A stretch of DNA of 5,871 nucleotides from Chloroflexota bacterium (lineage in GTDB: Bacteria > Cyanobacteriota > Vampirovibrionia > Obscuribacterales > Obscuribacteraceae), in NCBI GenBank assembly GCA_005240105.1, contig SBAT01000089.1, positions 1 to 5,871 on the forward strand, given 5' to 3'. This document shows positions 1-5,467 of this stretch, piece after piece. Numbering within the stretch: position 1 is the first letter of the stretch; every line of letters begins with the position of its first letter. Below the pieces are notes generated by a model. The model was given only the letters and a program-made list of their open reading frames with translations, searched no databases and had not been told where the DNA came from. Position numbers and translations under genes: made by a program.

Positions 1-171
1 CATGATCAAAACCACACCGGTGAGCATCACGATCACCCAGACCAAATAAAAGATTGAACCGATGGCATAAAACGGGTTGGTCTTTGCCTCGACTTGGTAA
101 TGTTCATCAAAAATATCTATATTGGCTATCCGTGTCTTTAGCCAATCATTTGTTTTGACTAGGGCACCCAT
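1..171 (-). CDS. Cytochrome b (b6-type) of a bc complex, N-terminal part only
   Basis: This is the first 57 codons of a quinol-oxidising cytochrome b, the membrane subunit of complex III; the gene continues beyond the left edge. The start is the ATG at 171-169, which follows a possible Shine-Dalgarno AAGGA about 10 nt upstream. The N-terminus has an amphipathic stretch (around NDWLKTRIANIDIFDEHY, residues 8-25), then NPFYAIGSIFYLVW (32-45) leading into the first transmembrane helix (about 36-57). This order, a surface helix followed by an NPFY-like helix start, is typical of cytochrome b/b6. The four haem-ligand histidines lie later in the protein and cannot be checked here. It follows the Rieske gene after a 22 nt gap, the classic Rieske-cytochrome b gene order, which strengthens the call. 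Whether the protein is a short b6 with a separate subunit IV or a full-length fused cytochrome b cannot be seen. Confidence 0.8.
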   Translation of the reverse strand, partial: MGALVKTNDWLKTRIANIDIFDEHYQVEAKTNPFYAIGSIFYLVWVIVMLTGVVLIM

Positions 172-193
172 CAGCCCCGCATCCTTAGTTGTA

Positions 194-760
194 CTAGGCA
201 ATTCCCCCGGCCTCCAGTGATAAGACTGCTATGTTGTCTCCGTCTTTTTTCAGATCAAAGCGTCTTGGTGGTCTTGGCGCTGGACCAGATACCACCTTGC
301 CGCCCTGGGCAATATCATAAACGCTCAAGTGACACGGACAAGCAAAAACTGGTCCGGTCGGCTTGTAGTTATAGCCCTTGGCACACTCTTCAGGATCCTT
401 GACAAAGTTAAATACACAGCCGAGGTGAGGACAAATACGGCTGTAAGCAACCTTTTCACCATTAGGCAGGGAGACTATATAGCCAGGTATTTTACGTACC
501 TCTTGACCTTCGGGATTGTACTCCTTGTATGTTTGTTCAAACATAAAGGGTATACATGTCCAAGCTTCCGGGAAGTCGCTGTTCTTAAAATTGACATCCT
601 TCTTCGGCTTGGGTTGATCAGAAGGACCAAACAGATCCAGCGGTTTTATCGTCGGTCTCAAAAAGCGCAATAAGGGCGATGCTACCAAGCCAAAGGTTAA
701 TGCCAATGGAATGGCGGCCACTGTTTTGAGAATTAGTCTTCTTGATGTTCCCTCGGTCAT
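194..760 (-). CDS. Rieske [2Fe-2S] iron-sulfur protein, Tat-targeted, complex III subunit
   Basis: This is the Rieske subunit that takes electrons from quinol at the Qo site and passes them to a c-type cytochrome. With the ATG at 760 the protein has 188 residues. Residues 5-11 (TSRRLIL, followed by K12) form a twin-arginine motif in front of a hydrophobic anchor (about 13-33), so the folded cluster protein is exported by Tat and probably stays tethered. The two cluster motifs are complete: CPHLGC at 110-115 and CPCHLS at 141-146. C110, H112, C141 and H144 are the expected ligands and C115 with C143 the expected disulfide. A GPAPRPP stretch (159-165) matches the conserved proline loop. The 25-residue segment between the motifs is long and holds an extra Cys at 126. 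An in-frame GTG at 769 was not chosen, because AAGGA sits 1 nt before it but about 10 nt before the ATG. Confidence 0.93.
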   Translation of the reverse strand: MTEGTSRRLILKTVAAIPLALTFGLVASPLLRFLRPTIKPLDLFGPSDQPKPKKDVNFKNSDFPEAWTCIPFMFEQTYKEYNPEGQEVRKIPGYIVSLPNGEKVAYSRICPHLGCVFNFVKDPEECAKGYNYKPTGPVFACPCHLSVYDIAQGGKVVSGPAPRPPRRFDLKKDGDNIAVLSLEAGGIA

Positions 761-809
761 TTTAATCACTTCCTTTAATCGAAAGTTTCTGCCTATTGCT
801 ACTCTATCG

Positions 810-1652
810 TTATTTCTGATCCGGTGCTATTTGGCTGGCCGGTACATTCAGTCCTACGGCAACCGTAGGCTGGTCAGAGGTGTGGAAATGGCGCACAAAC
901 TGCACCAGCTTCTTAATGTAAGCTTCGTCAAACTTTATGTTCTTAGCCCTGTCTTGCTTATTCAGGAAATTAGGCATGCCTTCCCACTTAATCCCGTTGG
1001 CGATGTGGTCCCAGAGGACATCGTCCGTGCGGTCAAAGAAACGGTTGAATTGGTGGAAATTAGCCGGTACCGGCTGCAGGGCAAAGTTCTTAGTTAATGG
1101 ACCGTCACCGTGACCACGCTTGCCGTGGCAAACAGCACAATTGGCGCCAAATACGGCATCCATATCATCAATTTCCTTTTGCGCCAAAGGCGGAACAGCT
1201 ATAGAACGGGTATAGAAAACCAGGTCCCATACTTCCTTACGGGATAGGTTATTCTTCAATGCCGGGTGGCTAACTTCATGACCTTGGACAATAGCTGAAC
1301 CCTCTGCCATTTGTCTGCCGTAAGTCAGGAAATAGTAAAGGTCTAATGGCTTCTGCTTGTGCACCATAACTTCGTTGCTTAAGTCGACTGTCGTCTTGTT
1401 GGCAATGCCTTTGCCGTCTGCACCGTGGCAAGTTGCGCACTCCATCTTGTTATAGACAGCCTTGCCGTCAGGTATGGACGGGTTATCGTCAGGATAGATG
1501 ACTACATTGTCAGCTTCAGTTACCTGACGGCTGACCAGTTTGTCATCAGCGCCTTTGATATCCACCTTTTGAGTACAGGCAGAAATTGTCATGGCTGCCG
1601 GCAGGGCAACTAAAAGGCTTAGTGTTTTCAACGACAAGGTCTTGTTCAACAT
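810..1652 (-). CDS. Dihaem cytochrome c lipoprotein (CcoP-like or cytochrome c1-like role)
   Basis: The protein has 280 residues from the ATG at 1652. It opens with a lipoprotein signal peptide: a basic N-terminus, a hydrophobic core (about 11-22) and a lipobox ISAC with Cys26 as the lipidation site. Two class I cytochrome c domains follow. The first has C72-A-T-C75-H76 and a possible axial Met115 in GRQMAEG; the second has C172-A-V-C175-H176 and a clear candidate Met226 in WEGMPNF. Each ends in the usual C-terminal helix (WDLVFYTR at 142-149, KKLVQFVRHF at 247-256). It would carry electrons on the outer face of the membrane. Its place between the oxidase genes and the Rieske/cytochrome b genes allows two readings: a stand-alone replacement for the two haem domains of CcoP, or the cytochrome c1 of the bc complex. 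The start 1 nt after the upstream stop, and the lipobox position, argue against the longer ORF beginning at 1715. Confidence 0.88.
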   Translation of the reverse strand: MLNKTLSLKTLSLLVALPAAMTISACTQKVDIKGADDKLVSRQVTEADNVVIYPDDNPSIPDGKAVYNKMECATCHGADGKGIANKTTVDLSNEVMVHKQKPLDLYYFLTYGRQMAEGSAIVQGHEVSHPALKNNLSRKEVWDLVFYTRSIAVPPLAQKEIDDMDAVFGANCAVCHGKRGHGDGPLTKNFALQPVPANFHQFNRFFDRTDDVLWDHIANGIKWEGMPNFLNKQDRAKNIKFDEAYIKKLVQFVRHFHTSDQPTVAVGLNVPASQIAPDQK

Positions 1653-1653
1653 C

Positions 1654-1842
1654 TTAATATCCAAAGAAAGGAATCCATGAAATCGAGGCCCAGATGACGA
1701 TAATGGCAAAGGCAATGATCAAGAAGAGCGGTGGAGGACCTTCACCGATCCGGTACTCAGCGACCTCTTCGTAATGTTCAGTTGGCGCTCCGAGTTCATT
1801 CGGATTGACTACAACTTCTGGCTTTTTCTTTTCTTGGGCCAT
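1654..1842 (-). CDS. Small single-helix membrane protein, possible detached N-terminal domain of CcoP
   Basis: This is a 62-residue protein. It has a charged, proline-rich N-terminal half (residues 1-38), a single strongly hydrophobic helix (about 38-56, LFLIIAFAIIVIWASISW) and an aromatic end (IPFFGY). The layout, with an acidic EYRIGEGPPP stretch just before the helix and a WIPFFGY exit, resembles the FixP/CcoP N-terminal domain, where an E-Y/D-N-P-L-P segment precedes one helix ending in a YPG-like motif. This is a pattern match by eye and not proof. The gene begins 10 nt after ccoS (AGGCGG upstream as a weak ribosome site) and ends 1 nt before the dihaem cytochrome gene. In a normal CcoP the same helix would be joined directly to two c domains, so this pair could be a CcoP split into two polypeptides. 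Alternatives are a CcoQ- or CcoH-like accessory subunit. The gene itself is well supported by its tight operon spacing. Confidence 0.75.
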   Translation of the reverse strand: MAQEKKKPEVVVNPNELGAPTEHYEEVAEYRIGEGPPPLFLIIAFAIIVIWASISWIPFFGY

Positions 1843-1852
1843 TTTTTACCGC

Positions 1853-2071
1853 CTAGCTGCTTAACTGACTTTGACCATGAGCTGGAGCTACTGGGCTCTC
1901 GCCATCGGTCATCATTTCGTACTTAACTTCTTCCATGTCTTCAAACTCACCGTTGCGGAAAGCCCACAACATGGCCACAATACCTACAACAAAGAAGATG
2001 AGACAGACGCCAAAAGCTACATACAGTCCCGGTGATATGCCAACTTGGTTCAAGATGCAATTAGGGCACAT
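1853..2071 (-). CDS. ccoS: CcoS-like cbb3 oxidase assembly protein
   Basis: This is a 72-residue protein with one transmembrane helix (about residues 18-38) followed by WAFRNGEFEDMEEVKYEMM (about 37-55). The W-A-x-R-x-G-x-F-x-D/E-x-E pattern directly after the helix is the signature of CcoS, a small protein needed to assemble active cbb3 oxidase with its haem b and copper cofactors. The ATG at 2071 was chosen because it lies 2 nt after the ccoO stop and has a good ribosome site (GGTGGAGAG) before it; a GTG at 2101 would overlap ccoO by 28 nt with no better signal. Unlike the short CcoS proteins I know, it carries about 15 residues before the helix, beginning MCPNC, a CxxC motif. In many bacteria ccoS sits in a separate ccoGHIS cluster; here it is placed among the structural genes. 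The C-terminal tail (56-72) is polar and probably disordered. Confidence 0.78.
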   Translation of the reverse strand: MCPNCILNQVGISPGLYVAFGVCLIFFVVGIVAMLWAFRNGEFEDMEEVKYEMMTDGESPVAPAHGQSQLSS

Positions 2072-2073
2072 AT

Positions 2074-2994
2074 CTACTCTCCACCTGAATGGGGTTCCCA
2101 CTCTTGTTCGGTCAACTTGGGTAAGTGCACTTGTCCGACCTTGTTCAATTGATCAAGTTTGTCGACGACAACTTCCTGGTTTTGCGGCAAGGTCTTTAAA
2201 TATGCCACCAGGTACCAGCGTTCTTCCTCGGTCAATATTTCGTTGAAGCGTGGCATGCGTGTTCCAGCTACACCTTCGCTGACGCGATAGAACCAGAAAG
2301 CATCCGGATACTGTTTGTAGAAAGCTCGGGTAAAGTTGGCCGGCTTTTTCTCCAAGGAGATGGAGTTTGGACCGTTGCCTTCACCTTCTAGACCATGGCA
2401 AGCTGCACAGTTCTGCGTATAGATACCGCGACCGGCATTAGCCGCTGCGTCTGAATTGGTATCAACTGTTTTCTTCGGCAGATAAACAAGCTCATATTCA
2501 GCCGGAGCTTCAACATAAGCATGCACTGTACGCTGGTTGCCCAATGTCTGAATGTATGCCACCAGGTCGTTCATGTCGCGATTGGTCAAGTAAGAAAAGC
2601 TGGGCATGATTGAACCCGGCTTAACAGCACGCGGATTAATCAAGTGAGCTTTCTGCCATTCCGAAGGAAACTTACCGCCTTCATTGGTCAAGTCCGGACC
2701 GGTGCGAGCCGTACCCAATTGGTGCGGAGTCTCCCACACATAGTCACCGGCTTTAACCAGCGGTCCATATCCTCTATCTTGCAGACGCGTAAATTGCGTA
2801 TGGCAATAGAAACAACCTTCACGGACATATATCTGTCTGCCGCGTGCTGGGTTGACTACGTCGGTTTTGACGTATTTGTTTCCATGTCCTGACGGTACCG
2901 GATTAAACAGCACCATCGGCAGAAGCACTGTCGCTGTAATGATAGTGAAGAAGGTAATAACGATACCTATGGCACCAAGACGATAGCCGTTCAT
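2074..2994 (-). CDS. ccoO: cbb3 oxidase subunit II (CcoO) fused to a second cytochrome c domain
   Basis: This is a membrane-anchored cytochrome c subunit of cbb3 oxidase that passes electrons to CcoN. It has 306 residues. An N-terminal helix (about 8-30) anchors it. The CcoO domain follows: GRQIYVREGC at 52-61, haem site C61-F-Y-C64-H65 with the family-typical CHTQ, then RTGPDL (97-102), the INPRAV stretch (119-124) and axial Met130 in GSIMPSF. Usual CcoO proteins stop at roughly 200-240 residues with one haem. This one continues with a second class I c domain: GRGIY (188-192), C196-A-A-C199-H200, a PANF stretch (218-221), Met247 in GTRMPRF and a final helix at 255-268. So it is a dihaem CcoO. 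The start ATG overlaps the ccoN stop by one base (TAATG), which implies translational coupling. The extra domain may stand in for one of the two CcoP haems. Confidence 0.92.
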   Translation of the reverse strand: MNGYRLGAIGIVITFFTIITATVLLPMVLFNPVPSGHGNKYVKTDVVNPARGRQIYVREGCFYCHTQFTRLQDRGYGPLVKAGDYVWETPHQLGTARTGPDLTNEGGKFPSEWQKAHLINPRAVKPGSIMPSFSYLTNRDMNDLVAYIQTLGNQRTVHAYVEAPAEYELVYLPKKTVDTNSDAAANAGRGIYTQNCAACHGLEGEGNGPNSISLEKKPANFTRAFYKQYPDAFWFYRVSEGVAGTRMPRFNEILTEEERWYLVAYLKTLPQNQEVVVDKLDQLNKVGQVHLPKLTEQEWEPHSGGE

Positions 2995-4379
2995 TAGGCT
3001 TTCACCTCCGCCGTCTTCGCATCGACAGCCTTAGCTGCCGGTGTATACAACGACTTAAATGCGTTATAGGCAAATAGCAATTGTCCGAGCACAATCATCA
3101 CTCCACTGACTGCTCTCAGTCCCCAGTACGGACGAATTTGCAGTCCCCATTGATCAACTGGCACACCGAATGCCCAACCTGCAGATTGGATCAAACCGGC
3201 AATAGTCAGTGACACCATCATCAGCAAGAACCCTAAGAACTTCAACCAGTAGTGAGCACGAATAAGACCCTGACTGTGCCATTCGCGGCCGGTCAATCTA
3301 GGCAAACCGTAATAAATGGCCGAGGTCAAAATAAAGGAGAAGGTTCCAAGCAGCGCTAAGTGAGCATGTCCGACAACCCACTGCGTGAAGTGCAAGTACC
3401 AGTTAACCCAACGAGTTGCCTGGAAAGGACCTTGTACGCAAGTTACCAAATAGAACATACATGAGGTAACAGCAAAGCGCAGCGGCAAGTCTGTGACCAC
3501 CTGTTGCCACTTACCCTTCATGGTCATGAAGAAGTTGGTCAAAACGGTGAGCACCGGCACCAAAAGAAATACCGATGAGATAACGGCAATTGCTTTCAGC
3601 CATTCAGGAACAGGCGACTGCAAAATGTGGTGCGTCCCAGTCGGTGCATAGAAAAGTGCAATTCCCCAGAAACCTAACATGGAAAGTCCATGACTATACA
3701 AAGGAGCATTGGTCAGTCTGGGCAAAAGGTAATACATCATGCCCACGCCGACGGTGGTGAACCACATACCAAGGATGTTGTGTCCGTAGAACCAACCAAC
3801 AATGGCGTCATTTAAACCAGGCAATGCTACGAAAGTACGCTGACCAATGATGTACACAAGCGGGAACCAGAAAAGTGCGCCCAAGAAATACCAAAGCGAT
3901 ACATATAATTTCTTGACCTTCCGATTTACGACGGTCATATAAACATTGGCGGCAATTGTGACAAGAGCAATTGCTACAAGCACATCAAGTACAGCGCCCA
4001 ACTCGGCGTATTCACGACCTTCGGTTGAGCCGTTCAATAAAGTACAGAACGCGCCAACCATGACAGCGTTCCACGCCCACATGGTGAAATTACCCAGGCG
4101 TTCCGACCAGAGCTTTGTCTTAGCCAGCGACGGCACCATGTAATACATAGCACCAACATAACCCATGGACAGCCAACCGATGGCTACACCGTTGACGTGC
4201 CACATGCGCAAGTGTGGAAAAGAAAGTTGTGGAATGTTGTGTATCAGGTCAGGCATGGAGAACTCGAGTCCTCCCAGCATTCCCGCGCCCATTCCTAATA
4301 TTGACCACCAGATGGCGGACAGTATGAAATTTCTGGCAGCGCTGCCTTCACGATTGCTTAAAACGGCGTCTAGTAACAT
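2994..4379 (-). CDS. ccoN: cbb3-type cytochrome c oxidase subunit I (CcoN), catalytic
   Basis: This is the catalytic haem-copper subunit that reduces O2 to water, a polytopic membrane protein of about 12 helices. With the ATG at 4379 it has 461 residues, close to the usual 470-480. All metal ligands can be placed: low-spin haem b by H61 (RMWHVNG) and H340; CuB by H200 (WFYGHN), H250 and H251 (GTHH); high-spin haem b3 by H338 (VVGHAH). Y244, six residues before the HH pair, matches the cross-linked helix VII tyrosine of C-family O2 reductases and argues against a nitric oxide reductase. The TEGREYAEL segment (119-127) is also CcoN-like. One oddity: the motif usually written FEGP, 22 residues before the haem b3 histidine, reads VQGP here, with Gln316 in place of Glu. 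The ORF can be extended to a TTG at 4598, but the added 73 residues look unrelated and lack a ribosome site. It heads the operon. Confidence 0.92.
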   Translation of the reverse strand: MLLDAVLSNREGSAARNFILSAIWWSILGMGAGMLGGLEFSMPDLIHNIPQLSFPHLRMWHVNGVAIGWLSMGYVGAMYYMVPSLAKTKLWSERLGNFTMWAWNAVMVGAFCTLLNGSTEGREYAELGAVLDVLVAIALVTIAANVYMTVVNRKVKKLYVSLWYFLGALFWFPLVYIIGQRTFVALPGLNDAIVGWFYGHNILGMWFTTVGVGMMYYLLPRLTNAPLYSHGLSMLGFWGIALFYAPTGTHHILQSPVPEWLKAIAVISSVFLLVPVLTVLTNFFMTMKGKWQQVVTDLPLRFAVTSCMFYLVTCVQGPFQATRWVNWYLHFTQWVVGHAHLALLGTFSFILTSAIYYGLPRLTGREWHSQGLIRAHYWLKFLGFLLMMVSLTIAGLIQSAGWAFGVPVDQWGLQIRPYWGLRAVSGVMIVLGQLLFAYNAFKSLYTPAAKAVDAKTAEVKA

Positions 4380-4495
4380 TGTTGCCCCGCTTGGCTTCTT
4401 GTTTTTATCAAGGGCAAATTTTAACGTACTTACAACTATCGGGAGGCGTTGGATAGGCACTACGCTTCTGAAGATTACTCTAAACAAATGCGCAG

Positions 4496-4512
4496 TTCTC
4501 TTGTTAAGAGAA
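4496..4512. promoter_or_regulatory. Perfect inverted repeat, 7-bp arms, candidate operator
   Basis: TTCTCTT, a 3-base GTT spacer, then AAGAGAA form an exact dyad. It lies about 117 bp upstream of the proposed ccoN start and just downstream of the TATATT hexamer at 4530-4535, where a repressor could act. It could also form a small RNA hairpin in the leader. It does not match the FNR/Anr box TTGAT-N4-ATCAA. The function is inferred from symmetry and position only. Confidence 0.3.
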
Positions 4513-4568
4513 AGCATCCTTACAAGTTGAATATAAGCAACTGCGCCATCTAAAAACTGCTTGTTTAG

Positions 4569-4582
4569 GCTTTCTAGAAAGC
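4569..4582. promoter_or_regulatory. Perfect 14-bp palindrome, candidate operator
   Basis: GCTTTCTAGAAAGC reads the same on both strands. It shares the TTCT/AGAA core with the second inverted repeat 71 bp away, so the two could be sites for one dimeric regulator of the respiratory operon. If the TATATT hexamer at 4530-4535 is the -10 element, this palindrome is centred near -52, a position suited to an activator. No known regulator is recognised. Confidence 0.3.
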
Positions 4583-4694
4583 TTGCCAACAGATCCAAAA
4601 TGCCGTGCCGACAAGGTCAAGAAACTATTCAAGAGCAAACAATTGCTAGTCTCTTTGCAGCAACAAATTGATACAAATGGCGCTTGCAACAAGA

Positions 4695-5339
4695 TTATTT
4701 TTTCGCGTCCGGATCCAAGTCGATATCCAATGGTTGCCTCTTTGTTTCACTGTCGTTGACAGACAGATCCAAACCATTGAACTTGTTGGCAGCCTCAACG
4801 GCACCTTTCTCTAGCCATCCCAGACAAGCTTGGGCGGCGTATTTTATGCAACGAACCCAGAGATCGGTATTTGGCTCAACTTGTAAAACATATTTGCCGC
4901 GTACGTCACCACCGGGATCCGGACCTACACCTATTTTTACGCGGTCGAAATTCTTTTGCCCGCCGAACTGCTGAATAATTGATTCCACACCATGCTGTCC
5001 GCCTGCACCACCGGCTTCTTGCACACGAATACGTCCAAGGGGCAAGGATACGTCATCGTGCACGACAAGTAAGTCCTCAGGCTCAAGCTTGTACCAATTA
5101 AGCACTGCCTGGACGGATTTGCCCGAGTCATTCATATATGTAAACGGCTTTACAAGCAGGACCTCAGTACCTGACAAATCAACTTTGGCCATGTCGCAGA
5201 ACAAATTTTTCTTGTTGGCAAACTGTGCACCAAAGCCACCCGAGAGACGTCCTATCTCATCGATAGCGGCAAAGCCGGCATTATGCCTTGTGAAGTAGTA
5301 TTCAAGCCCTGGATTGCCAAGCCCAACAATAACTTTCAT
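4695..5339 (-). CDS. pth: Peptidyl-tRNA hydrolase
   Basis: Pth cleaves the ester bond of peptidyl-tRNAs that drop off the ribosome, recycling tRNA in the cytoplasm. The protein has 214 residues, slightly longer than the usual 190 or so because of a charged C-terminal tail (about 190-214). The family motifs are clear: VGLGNPG at 5-11 with N9, the catalytic base H19 in FTRHNAGF, KPFTYMNDSG at 64-73 with N70, and the VVHDDVSLPLG loop at 92-102 with D95. The Gly-rich loop normally written GGHGGHNG reads GGAGGQHG here (113-120), so the Asn that usually contacts substrate is His. The start ATG at 5339 gives the canonical MKVIVGLGN N-terminus; no clear ribosome site precedes it. It is separated from ccoN by a long gap and is probably transcribed on its own. 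Confidence 0.96.
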   Translation of the reverse strand: MKVIVGLGNPGLEYYFTRHNAGFAAIDEIGRLSGGFGAQFANKKNLFCDMAKVDLSGTEVLLVKPFTYMNDSGKSVQAVLNWYKLEPEDLLVVHDDVSLPLGRIRVQEAGGAGGQHGVESIIQQFGGQKNFDRVKIGVGPDPGGDVRGKYVLQVEPNTDLWVRCIKYAAQACLGWLEKGAVEAANKFNGLDLSVNDSETKRQPLDIDLDPDAKK

Positions 5340-5467
5340 GCGACCATATTATGATGATTAGTTAGAAGGCTTGCCAAGTCTGATGTAAAAAGAAACTAAC
5401 GGCTGGCTCTCAGCCTAATGTATTAATCTAACTTTGTAATTGGTTTAGTCTTAGGGGCATACAACAA
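5340..5467. other. Divergent intergenic region between pth and gcvPA
   Basis: These 128 bases must carry promoters for both flanking genes. On the minus strand TAATAT (5346-5351) resembles a -10 element, but it lies so close to the pth ATG that the transcript would have almost no leader; a TTGGCA lies 20 nt further upstream, longer than ideal. A small GC-rich hairpin, GGCTG-N5-CAGCC, lies at 5401-5415; on the minus strand it is followed by a T-rich stretch. On the plus strand AGGGG about 10 nt before the gcvPA ATG is a weak ribosome site. No glycine riboswitch aptamer is visible and no clear plus-strand promoter. Confidence 0.45.

Larger units (their letters stand above)
4380..4694 (-). other. 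Non-coding leader / promoter region between pth and the respiratory operon
   Basis: These 315 bases hold no gene I can support. The ccoN frame stays open to a TTG at 4598, but the predicted peptide is not CcoN-like and has no Shine-Dalgarno sequence, so I read the stretch as promoter plus untranslated leader. Weak promoter-like hexamers exist on the minus strand: TATATT at 4530-4535 (five of six to the -10 consensus, no good -35), and TTGACC at 4615-4620 with a poor -10 17 nt downstream. Two perfect inverted repeats lie close to these (listed separately). No convincing terminator for pth was seen. Confidence 0.5.

Noticed and set aside
711..1097. Plus-strand open frames of 60-130 codons across the respiratory genes
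   Set aside because: They lie opposite well-supported minus-strand genes, show no domain-like composition and are shadows of those genes.
1653..1715. Longer start for the dihaem cytochrome at 1715
   Set aside because: The extra 21 residues overlap the upstream gene and would bury the clear lipoprotein signal peptide that begins at the ATG at 1652.
2072..2101. GTG start at 2101 for the CcoS-like protein
   Set aside because: It overlaps ccoO by 28 nt; the ATG at 2071 directly follows the ccoO stop and has a better ribosome site.
2994..4379. Subunit I could be a nitric oxide reductase (NorB)
   Set aside because: The helix VII tyrosine six residues before the HH pair is present, NorB lacks it, and the gene is followed by CcoO- and CcoS-like genes.
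4380..4598. Extension of ccoN by 73 residues to a TTG start at 4598
   Set aside because: The added peptide is not like any CcoN N-terminus, the TTG has no ribosome site, and starting at 4379 puts the first haem histidine at residue 61, close to its position in known CcoN.
4615..4680. Possible pth terminator or FNR box (TTGAT near 4667)
   Set aside because: The candidate stem is only 5 bp (AGCAA/TTGCT) with no T tract, and the TTGAT half-site has no matching ATCAA partner at the right spacing.
5340..5467. Glycine riboswitch ahead of gcvPA
   Set aside because: The gap is short and shows none of the paired helices or conserved G-rich core of the glycine aptamer; only a 5-bp hairpin is present.
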